A stretch of DNA of 38,143 bases from an uncultured Clostridia bacterium (GTDB lineage: Bacteria > Bacillota > Clostridia > TANB77 > CAG-508). Position 1 is the stretch's first letter. Each line of letters opens with the position of its first letter. The notes beneath the pieces were generated by a model that ran no database searches, was not told the DNA's origin, and worked only from the letters and a program-made list of their open reading frames with translations. Location of the stretch: assembly GCA_948530865.1 (NCBI GenBank), contig CAOTKV010000016.1, positions 4,430-42,572 of the forward strand, read 5' to 3'. This document shows, one piece after another, positions 31,497 through 38,143 of this stretch. A program made the position numbers and the translations under genes.

Positions 31497-32906
31497 TTAA
31501 TTATTAAAAAAGGCTTTATATCCTTTATATGCTTGATATACATCAAATTTGCTTGTTATTTCATATGGTGAATGCATTCCCATTACAGGAACACCAAGGT
31601 CAACAACATCCATTCCTCTATTTGCAAGAGTAAGAGCTATTGTTCCTCCTCCCCCTTTATCTACTCTACCTAATTCACAAGCTTGGTATCTTGCACCTGC
31701 TTCATCAAAAATTTTTCTAAGCTCTGCAATAAGCTCTGCTGGTGCTTCTGATGCACCTGATTTTCCTCTTGACCCTGTATATTTTACAAGTGTCATACCA
31801 TTTCCTAAATATGCTGTATTATTTTTTTCAAAAGCATATGCAAAATTTGGGTTATATGCAGCATCAACATCTGCTGATAATGCTTGTGTATTTGAAAATG
31901 CTTTATACAATGAATTAAACTTTGTATTTCCAGTTTTTTCAAGAAGTTCTAATACAAAAGTATCAAATACTCTTGATTCCATTCCAGAAACTCCATTAAA
32001 TCCAACTTCTTCTTTATCTGTTATTACACATAAAGCTGTTTTTCTTGGTGAAACTGTATCTAATATTGCTCTTAATCCTGTATAACAGCAAACCTTATCA
32101 TCTTGTCCATATCCAGCAACCATACTATAATCAAATCCCATACTTTTGGCTTTAAAAGCTGGTACTAACTCTATTTCTGAACTTACAAAATCTGCCTCTT
32201 TTATTCCATATCTTTCATTTAATAATTTTAATATATTTAATTTTACTCTTTCAGAAACTTCATCACAATCATATGGAATACTTCCAACTAAAGCATTTAA
32301 TTCTTCACCTTGAACTCCATCTTTCAATTTTCTTTCCATTTGCTCCTGAGCTAAATGTGGTAATAAATCTGAAATTGTAAATATTGGATCTTCTTCTTTT
32401 TCACCTATACAAATATTAATTTTTTCACCATCAGGTTTTACTACTGTACCATGCATACTAAGAGGAATATTTGTCCATTGATATTTTTTTATTCCACCAT
32501 AATAATGTGTTTTTAGCATTCCAAGTCCATGATCTTCATATAATGGACTTTGTTTTAAATCTATTCTTGGAGAATCACAATGTGCTGCAACAACTTTAAA
32601 TCCATTTTCTAAATTATCAGTTCCAATTACAGCTGCATATAAACATCTTCCTCTATTTATATAAAAAACTTTATCTCCTGGATTCAAAACTTCTTTTTCT
32701 GAAATATCAACAAATCCATTTTTTATTAATATTTCTTTTGAACTTTGAACAATTTCTTTCTCAGTTTTAGAATTATTCAAATAATACATATATTCATCTG
32801 CAAATTGAAAAATATTTTTCAATTCTTCATCTGATAAATTTTCCCATCCACTTTTTCTATTTGCGAATAGCTTTTCCTTTAATTCTTTTGCGTCAATACT
32901 TGACAT
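31497..32906 (-). CDS. apeA: M18-family aminopeptidase
   Basis: 469 residues. Zinc-binding motifs of the M18 (aspartyl aminopeptidase) family: VAAHCDSPRID (first His ligand), ITDKEEVGFNG (catalytic Glu-Glu), ALSADVDAAYNP and GVPVMGMHSPYE (last His ligand). It is cytoplasmic and removes N-terminal residues from peptides. Two ATG codons are adjacent; 32906 is preferred because AGAGGTG is then 5 nt away. It is the last gene of a run with rnhB and the two nucleoside phosphorylases (gap 39 nt). Confidence 0.93.
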   Translation of the reverse strand: MSSIDAKELKEKLFANRKSGWENLSDEELKNIFQFADEYMYYLNNSKTEKEIVQSSKEILIKNGFVDISEKEVLNPGDKVFYINRGRCLYAAVIGTDNLENGFKVVAAHCDSPRIDLKQSPLYEDHGLGMLKTHYYGGIKKYQWTNIPLSMHGTVVKPDGEKINICIGEKEEDPIFTISDLLPHLAQEQMERKLKDGVQGEELNALVGSIPYDCDEVSERVKLNILKLLNERYGIKEADFVSSEIELVPAFKAKSMGFDYSMVAGYGQDDKVCCYTGLRAILDTVSPRKTALCVITDKEEVGFNGVSGMESRVFDTFVLELLEKTGNTKFNSLYKAFSNTQALSADVDAAYNPNFAYAFEKNNTAYLGNGMTLVKYTGSRGKSGASEAPAELIAELRKIFDEAGARYQACELGRVDKGGGGTIALTLANRGMDVVDLGVPVMGMHSPYEITSKFDVYQAYKGYKAFFNN

Positions 32907-32945
32907 CATATCACCTCTTACTTTCATTGTATATATTATTTACTT

Positions 32946-34244
32946 TTAAATAATTTCTATTATATTTTTCTTAACAATTTTTTTGTTTCCTATTTTATAA
33001 GCATCATTTATTTTTCCAACACACTCTGTTGCTTTTTCAGGAGAGCTTGCATGTATATATGCTAAAACATCACCTTTTTTAACTTCATCACCAATTTTTT
33101 TCTCAAACATTAATCCAACTCTATAATCTATTGAATCTTCTTTGTGAATTCTTCCGATTCCTAGCTCTACACCTGCTTTTCCAACTTTCTCTGCATTTAG
33201 TTCTTCTACAAATCCATCTTTTTCTGAAATAACAGGTGTAATTATTGGTGCTTTTTCAAATTTTGTAGGATCATCTATATAGCTTACATCTCCACCTTGT
33301 TTTGCAACTAATTCTTTAAATTTTTCAAGTGCTTTTCCATTTTCTATAACTTCAAGAATTTTTCCTTTGGTTTCTAAAACATTTGGATACTTTTTAGATA
33401 AGTTCATCATTTGAATACATAAATTCAAAACAACATCTTTAACATCATCTGCCATATTTCCTTTTAATGCGTCTATTGCTTCTATAACTTCTAACGTATT
33501 TCCAACTGCATGACCTAAAGGTTCATCCATATTTGTAAGTACACATACTGTTTGTCTATTAGCCCATTTTCCAATTAGAGACATCATTTTTGAAAGTCTT
33601 TTTGCTTCATCTTTATTTTTCATAAATGCACCATTTCCACATGTTACATCTAATACTATTGCATTTGCTCCTGAAGCAATTTTTTTACTCATAATACTTG
33701 ATGCAATAAGAGGTATACTATTTGTGCATCCAATAGTATCTCTTAATGCATATATTTTTTTATCTGCTGGAGCCAAGTTTAATGTTTGCCCCATTAAACT
33801 TATTCCTATATCTTTAATATTTTTTTTAAATTCATCTATTGATAAATTAATATTATAACCTGGTATTGATTCTAATTTATCAGCTGTTCCTCCAGTAATC
33901 CCTAAGCCTCTTCCACTCATTTTGGCTACTGGAATTCCTAAACTTGCAATTATTGGCATTACAATTAATGTAATTTTATCTCCAACTCCTCCTGTTGAAT
34001 GTTTATCTACAATATTATCTGAAATATCTGTTAAATCTAATACATCACCTGAATTTGCCATTGCTATTGTTAGATTTAAAATTTCATCTTGTGTCATTCC
34101 ATTTATACAAATTGCCATTATTAAAGCGGCAGCTTGATAATCTGTAATTTCTCCTTCTGTATAGTTTTTAACAAAGTACTCAATCTCTTCCTTTGATAAA
34201 TCCCAATTATTTTTCTTTTTTTCTATTATATCAATTATATTCAT
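32946..34244 (-). CDS. pdp: Pyrimidine-nucleoside phosphorylase
   Basis: 432 residues. It carries the phosphate-binding DKHSTGGVGDK and the family signature SGRGLGITGGTADKLE. The pyrimidine-binding residues expected from thymidine phosphorylase and Bacillus Pdp are all present: Arg168, Ser183 and Lys187 (YALRDT, ASSIMSKK). It phosphorolyses uridine, thymidine or deoxyuridine to base and (deoxy)ribose-1-phosphate. It is 12 nt downstream of a tandem paralogue, probably in one operon. Confidence 0.94.
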   Translation of the reverse strand: MNIIDIIEKKKNNWDLSKEEIEYFVKNYTEGEITDYQAAALIMAICINGMTQDEILNLTIAMANSGDVLDLTDISDNIVDKHSTGGVGDKITLIVMPIIASLGIPVAKMSGRGLGITGGTADKLESIPGYNINLSIDEFKKNIKDIGISLMGQTLNLAPADKKIYALRDTIGCTNSIPLIASSIMSKKIASGANAIVLDVTCGNGAFMKNKDEAKRLSKMMSLIGKWANRQTVCVLTNMDEPLGHAVGNTLEVIEAIDALKGNMADDVKDVVLNLCIQMMNLSKKYPNVLETKGKILEVIENGKALEKFKELVAKQGGDVSYIDDPTKFEKAPIITPVISEKDGFVEELNAEKVGKAGVELGIGRIHKEDSIDYRVGLMFEKKIGDEVKKGDVLAYIHASSPEKATECVGKINDAYKIGNKKIVKKNIIEII

Positions 34245-34256
34245 TAAATAACCTTT

Positions 34257-35561
34257 CTATTTTACTATTTCAAGAACTCTTGACTTAAAGTTTATTTTCT
34301 TATTTGTAATAGTAAATGCGTCTTTTAAATTTTGTGTTGTTCCATTTATTTTTTCATCCTCATCAGTATGAATATATGCTAAAGTTTCTCCAACTGTAAC
34401 TGTATCTCCAATTTTTTTATTTAGGGTAATACCAGCAGTTCTATTTATTGAACCTTCATTTTTCATTCTTCCTGCCCCTAAATAATATGCAATACTACCT
34501 ACCATATCAGCATCTATTGCTTCAATTGTTCCTGTTTCTGTTGATAATACTGGCATAATAAATTTAGAGCTCTTAAATAATTCTGGGTTATCTATATATT
34601 CTGTATTTCCGCCCTGAGCTGTAACCATTTCTTTAAATTTATTAAATGCAGCTCCTGATTTTATTGTTTCTTTTATCATTTTAGCATTTGCATCTAAATC
34701 TTTATTTTCTGTTGCAAGTGAAATCATAATACTTCCAAGTGCTTCAACAACATTTCCTAAATCTTCTGAGATAATACCTTTTAAAGCATTAATTGTTTCC
34801 TTCATTTCTAAATTATGTCCAATAGAATAGCCTAAAGGTTGATTCATATTTGTTATAACACAGGCAACATCTTTTCCTAAGCTTTTTCCAAGTCTTACAA
34901 GTAATCTTGATAAACGTTTAGCTTCTTCTCTATTGCTTATATATGTTCCTCTTCCACAAGTTATATCAAATACAATCTTATTACTTCCTGTTGCTAGTTT
35001 TAAACTCATTAAACTTGCAGCAATAATAGGTAAACTATTTTCACAAGCAATAGCATTTCTTAACTTATACATTTTTCCTTCTGCTGGTGCAAAAGAAAGA
35101 CCTTGATTCATTATACAAACACCAGTATTTTTAATATTTTTCTTGAATTCTTCTATTGATAAATCAGTTTGAAAACCTGGTATTGATTCTAATTTGTCAA
35201 TTGTTCCTCCTGAAACGCCATATCCTCTACTTGACATTTTTGCAACTGGAATATTTAAAGAAGCTAAAATTGGCATTAATAGAATTGTTACTTTATCACC
35301 AATTCCACCAGTAGAATGTTTATCTACAATATTTTCAGCAATATCACTTAAATCTAACATATCTCCTGATTCTGCCATCGCAAGACTTAAATTTAAAATT
35401 TCTTCTTCTGTAAGTCCATTAGTATAAATATAGCTCATTACTGCTGCTGCTTGTGGTTCAGAAATTTCACCTTTTTGTAACTTTCCAATGAAATAATTAA
35501 TTTCATCTTTTGTTAATTCTTCTTTTGCTCTCTTTTTACGAATAATACTTTTAATATCCAT
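34257..35561 (-). CDS. Nucleoside phosphorylase paralogue lacking the substrate lysine
   Basis: 434 residues, clearly homologous along its length to the downstream pdp (same domain order, DKHSTGGIGDK phosphate loop). The signature reads SSRGYGVSGGTIDKLE, departing from the family pattern at two positions. The substrate site has Arg168 (LRNA instead of LRDT) and Ser183, but position 187 is Leu (AASLMSLK), so the lysine that contacts the pyrimidine carbonyl is gone. The phosphate side is intact, so a phosphorylase with altered base preference is likely. The ribosome binding site is AAAGGAAG. An ordinary pseudogene is unlikely because the frame and core are complete. Confidence 0.88.
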   Translation of the reverse strand: MDIKSIIRKKRAKEELTKDEINYFIGKLQKGEISEPQAAAVMSYIYTNGLTEEEILNLSLAMAESGDMLDLSDIAENIVDKHSTGGIGDKVTILLMPILASLNIPVAKMSSRGYGVSGGTIDKLESIPGFQTDLSIEEFKKNIKNTGVCIMNQGLSFAPAEGKMYKLRNAIACENSLPIIAASLMSLKLATGSNKIVFDITCGRGTYISNREEAKRLSRLLVRLGKSLGKDVACVITNMNQPLGYSIGHNLEMKETINALKGIISEDLGNVVEALGSIMISLATENKDLDANAKMIKETIKSGAAFNKFKEMVTAQGGNTEYIDNPELFKSSKFIMPVLSTETGTIEAIDADMVGSIAYYLGAGRMKNEGSINRTAGITLNKKIGDTVTVGETLAYIHTDEDEKINGTTQNLKDAFTITNKKINFKSRVLEIVK

Positions 35562-35597
35562 TCTTATCTTCCTTTCTTTTGTATATATATTTTTTTA

Positions 35598-36245
35598 TTA
35601 AACCTTATTAAAAAAATTTTTTATAAAAGACTTTCTGTGTATCATACAAGGTCCATTTTCCTTAAGTATTCTAATATGTTCTGCTGTTCCATAACCTTTA
35701 TGTTTTGAAAATCCATAAACAGGATATACTTCATCCCATTGTCTCATTATTCTATCTCTAGTTACTTTTGCAACTATTGATGCTGCAGCAATACAATAAT
35801 TTTTAGCATCACCTTTAACAACTGATATATATGGTATTCCCAGTGTATCCATATTATTTAATGCATCTACCATAATAATTTCTGGTTTTTGTTTTAAACC
35901 TTCAAGTGCAATTTTTACTCCAAGTTTTGTTGCATTTAATATATTTATTTCATCAATTGTTTTTTGTTCTACAATTCCTACACTATATGCTATTGCTTCT
36001 TGTGTAATTATTTCATATAATTTCTCACGTTTTTTCTCAGAGATTTTTTTAGAATCATTAATCCCTTCTATAAAAGAATCTTCAGGTAATATGACAGCTC
36101 CAACAACAACAGGACCTGCTAAAGGTCCCCTTCCTGCTTCATCAATTCCACAAATATATTTAACATTATTATCATATAATTTATTTTCTTCTTCTTTTAG
36201 TAAATTTAAACGTTCTATTTCTTTTTCTTTCATTTTATTATCCAT
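35598..36245 (-). CDS. rnhB: Ribonuclease HII
   Basis: 215 residues. Active-site motif CGIDEAGRGPLAGPVVVGAV (Asp35, Glu36) plus the downstream Asp in IIMVDALNN and the KVTRD segment of type 2 RNases H. It cleaves RNA in RNA-DNA hybrids and excises misincorporated ribonucleotides. It has no clear ribosome binding site before ATG 36245; ATG at 36233 is an alternative. First gene of the run rnhB, nucleoside phosphorylases, apeA. Confidence 0.95.
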   Translation of the reverse strand: MDNKMKEKEIERLNLLKEEENKLYDNNVKYICGIDEAGRGPLAGPVVVGAVILPEDSFIEGINDSKKISEKKREKLYEIITQEAIAYSVGIVEQKTIDEINILNATKLGVKIALEGLKQKPEIIMVDALNNMDTLGIPYISVVKGDAKNYCIAAASIVAKVTRDRIMRQWDEVYPVYGFSKHKGYGTAEHIRILKENGPCMIHRKSFIKNFFNKV

Positions 36246-36295
36246 TTTAAGTTTATTTTAATTTTATATAGATATTATATATATAGTAAAAAAAT

Positions 36296-36352
36296 AATGC
36301 AAGCTAAAAGAAAAGTTTTTTATACAATTAACCCTAAGAAAACTCTTGCATT
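36296..36352. terminator. Terminator-like hairpin in the rnhB-htrA gap
   Basis: AATGCAAG / CTTGCATT arms enclosing further pairing (AAAAGTTTT against AAAACT), with T-runs on both sides (TTTTTCTT plus, ATTTTTTTA minus). It lies between divergent genes, so it would act on leaders or on antisense or small transcripts. Confidence 0.45.
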
Positions 36353-36369
36353 TTTCTTAAAATTTTCTA

Positions 36370-36416
36370 TTGTATCTAACTTAATTTTGAGTTATTATGT
36401 AATTTGTTAGATACAA
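36370..36416. promoter_or_regulatory. Inverted repeat over the htrA promoter region (possible operator)
   Basis: Perfect 11-bp arms TTGTATCTAAC (36370-36380) and GTTAGATACAA (36406-36416), 25 nt apart, just upstream of the htrA ribosome binding site. A possible -35 TTGAGT (36387-36392) lies between the arms. Confidence 0.5.
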
Positions 36417-36436
36417 TTTATTATGGAGGTAAAAAA

Positions 36437-37726
36437 ATGGATAACGAAAACGATTTTAATTTTAGTAATGATAACTCTTTTAAAAAAGTTTCATACAAAC
36501 AACCTTCAAATGGATTTGGAAAAAATGTATTTTTACCATTCATTTCAGGTGTTGTTGGAGCAACATTAGTTGTTGGTACTTGTTTTGGAGTTCCTTCTGT
36601 AAAGGAAAAAATTATTAACGCAAAATCTTATACAACATCAACTTCTGCTGGTACATCTTCTGAAAATCCTTTAAATTTAATTAACATATCTGATTATTCA
36701 AACACATCAATTGCAGTTGCTGAAAAAGTTCTTCCATCTGTTGTTGGTATAACAGTAACATATCAAGTTAATTCAATTTTTGGTGCTACTAGTGGAGATG
36801 CAACAGGTTCTGGTATTATAATATCTGAAGATGGTTATATTTTAACAAATAACCATGTTATTTCTTCTGAAAGTTCTTCATCATTTTACGCAATATCAGA
36901 AGCAACAGATATTAAAGTAAATATTTATAATGACAAAGAATCTTATAAAGCTACTGTTGTTGGTACTGATGCTTACACAGATTTAGCAGTTTTAAAAATA
37001 GATAAAACAGGTTTAACACCTGCTGTTCTTGGAAATTCTGATGAGTCTAAAGTTGGTGAATATGTAATGGCTATTGGAAATCCTTTGGGAATGGATTATT
37101 CTGTTACAACTGGTATAATTAGTGCAATTAATAGAGAAGTACAAAGTGAAGGAACAACATATTTAGCAATTCAAACAGATGCTGCAATAAACTCTGGTAA
37201 TAGTGGTGGAGCATTAGTAAATGCAAATGGAGAAGTAATCGGAATAAATACATTGAAACTTTCTGGAAATGGTGTTGAAGGTATAGGATTTGCAATTCCT
37301 ATTTCATCAACTACATCTATTATTAATCAATTAATAGAATTTAAAGAAGTAAAAAGACCTTATATAGGAATTGCTGGTTCTTCAGTAGATGAAACACTTA
37401 CAAAAAAATATAATATTCCTCAAGGTATATATGTAGATGAAATCCAAAAAGATTCTCCAGCAGAAAAAGGTGGACTTCAAGTTGGAGATATAATAATAAA
37501 AATCGAAGATACTGAAGTAAAATCTGTAAATGAATTATATAGAGTTAAAAATACTCACAATATTGGTGATAAAATAACTTTAACAATAATAAGAGATAAT
37601 CAAGAACAAAAAGTAGAAATTATACTTACTGAAACTCCAGCTCAAACTGAAGAACAACCAAAAAATAACCAATATGTCGAAACACAACCAAATATGTCTG
37701 GTTCAATATTTGATTTATTTAGATAA
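36437..37726 (+). CDS. htrA: HtrA/DegP-family serine protease
   Basis: 429 residues from ATG 36437, with GGAGG upstream. An N-terminal cytoplasmic stretch of about 30 residues precedes one transmembrane anchor (about 32-55, FLPFISGVVGATLVVGTCF). The trypsin-like domain follows, with its catalytic His in ILTNNHVI, Asp in DLAVLKI and Ser in NSGNSGGAL. One PDZ domain (about 310-400, PYIGIAG, GIYVDEIQKDSPAEKGGLQVGDII) and a polar tail complete it. It is a surface quality-control protease/chaperone for misfolded exported proteins, usually induced by envelope stress; the upstream inverted repeat may be its operator. Confidence 0.96.
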   Translation: MDNENDFNFSNDNSFKKVSYKQPSNGFGKNVFLPFISGVVGATLVVGTCFGVPSVKEKIINAKSYTTSTSAGTSSENPLNLINISDYSNTSIAVAEKVLPSVVGITVTYQVNSIFGATSGDATGSGIIISEDGYILTNNHVISSESSSSFYAISEATDIKVNIYNDKESYKATVVGTDAYTDLAVLKIDKTGLTPAVLGNSDESKVGEYVMAIGNPLGMDYSVTTGIISAINREVQSEGTTYLAIQTDAAINSGNSGGALVNANGEVIGINTLKLSGNGVEGIGFAIPISSTTSIINQLIEFKEVKRPYIGIAGSSVDETLTKKYNIPQGIYVDEIQKDSPAEKGGLQVGDIIIKIEDTEVKSVNELYRVKNTHNIGDKITLTIIRDNQEQKVEIILTETPAQTEEQPKNNQYVETQPNMSGSIFDLFR

Positions 37727-37727
37727 A

Positions 37728-37754
37728 AAATGTGCTACATTATGTAGCACATTT
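37728..37754. terminator. Bidirectional terminator between htrA and the LPDTG protein
   Basis: AAATGTGCTACAT / ATGTAGCACATTT, 13-bp palindromic arms separated by one base, followed by TTTATTTTA. Shared by convergent genes. Confidence 0.92.
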
Positions 37755-38143
37755 TTATTTTATATGTTTTCCAACTCTTTTTTTCTTTCTTAATGTAACC
37801 ACGATATTTAATAGTGCAACTGTAATTATTGTTCCTATTGTCGCTATTGGTAAAATATCTCCTGTATCTGGAAGTCTTTTTCCAGAATCTGTATTACCAT
37901 GATTTGTTGTACTTATATTATTTGTAACATTGTTATAATTGTTATTTATTATTGATGGTGGATTTACAACTGGTGGTGGAGTTACTGGTGGAGTCGGTTT
38001 TTCTGGCTCTGCTGGCTTGATTGGTTTTTCTGGTTCTGTTGGTTTTGGCTTTTCTTCTACATGTTTATGTGTATTTATTACATTATATCCTTCTATTTTT
38101 CCCATATATCCTGTTACTTCATCTTCTGTTATACTATATACTA
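37755..38143 (-). CDS. LPDTG-anchored Cna_B-type surface protein (partial, N-terminus off the window)
   Basis: The frame is open through the right edge (VYSITEDEVTGYMGKIEGYNVINTH), which reads as the final strands of a Cna_B domain. The apparent ATG at 38105 is therefore internal. After the domain come a proline/glutamate/lysine-rich wall-spanning linker, an asparagine-rich stretch, and a complete cell-wall sorting signal: LPDTG, a hydrophobic helix of about 22 residues and a basic end (RKKKR). It is a substrate for a housekeeping or class-specific sortase. It contrasts with the protein at 10101, which lacks everything after LPVTG-F. Confidence 0.88.
   Translation of the reverse strand, partial: VYSITEDEVTGYMGKIEGYNVINTHKHVEEKPKPTEPEKPIKPAEPEKPTPPVTPPPVVNPPSIINNNYNNVTNNISTTNHGNTDSGKRLPDTGDILPIATIGTIITVALLNIVVTLRKKKRVGKHIK

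Noticed and set aside
1..38143. tRNA or rRNA genes, integrase, transposase
   Set aside because: Searched by eye on both strands; no cloverleaf with a CCA-adjacent acceptor, no rRNA blocks and no recombinase motifs were seen.

Overview
The window is AT-rich DNA (my estimate is a GC content in the upper twenties percent) from an anaerobic, fermentative Firmicute of clostridial type. The evidence is pyruvate formate-lyase with its activase, a trimeric NADH-linked [FeFe] hydrogenase, the sporulation protein YlbJ, sortase/LPxTG surface proteins, AGGAGG-type ribosome binding sites and T-tailed hairpin terminators. I see no rRNA, tRNA, CRISPR array, transposase or phage gene. An uncultured gut clostridium fits, but the species cannot be read from the sequence.

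Layout. 1-2166: the end of a minus-strand operon with a TrbC/VirB2-like small membrane protein and a receiver-like protein carrying an acidic 13-residue tandem repeat; the latter runs off the left edge. 2344-6762: housekeeping genes (methionine gamma-lyase-family PLP enzyme, cyclophilin lipoprotein, small lipoprotein, trmL, a small unknown, a DUF1292-like gene, maf). 7014-10046: pflB and pflA. 10101-11969: a thioester-domain surface protein with its own sortase. 11970-12781: a degenerate repeat element and a 30-codon gene. 12782-16903: a two-component system and pepF. 17028-22594: a DUF4364 regulator, a TrmH-family methyltransferase, an acquired unknown gene and mfd. 22751-25895: an acquired coiled-coil gene, a 450-bp element with terminal inverted repeats, ylbJ, an acquired small membrane protein and a Sir2-like gene. 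25907-30663: hydC, hydB, a membrane protein and hydA. 30977-38143: a small membrane protein, a palindromic element, apeA, two tandem pyrimidine-nucleoside phosphorylases, rnhB, htrA and the tail of an LPDTG-anchored Cna_B protein.

The main observation concerns the codon CGG. I scanned every CGG by eye on both strands. In the native-looking genes (roughly ten thousand codons) CGG occurs in frame only four times: in maf, the histidine kinase, mfd and ylbJ. All four are exactly where the reading frame breaks. At each site, skipping the C (a +1 shift) and reading the following GGA or GGG as glycine restores the complete family protein; in mfd this glycine is the first of the Walker A loop. Four compositionally different, probably acquired genes instead use CGG as an ordinary in-frame codon. 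This suggests a lineage in which CGG is unassigned or hungry and the ribosome passes it by +1 frameshifting (or CGGR is read as a four-base glycine codon). A systematic base-calling artefact is the main alternative.

Other points of interest are two related non-coding elements, one with 21-bp terminal inverted repeats; a 189-bp palindromic element; a sortase substrate that ends one residue after LPVTG; a nucleoside phosphorylase paralogue lacking the substrate lysine; a terminator between the two-component genes; and hairpins placed between the Shine-Dalgarno sequence and the start codon.
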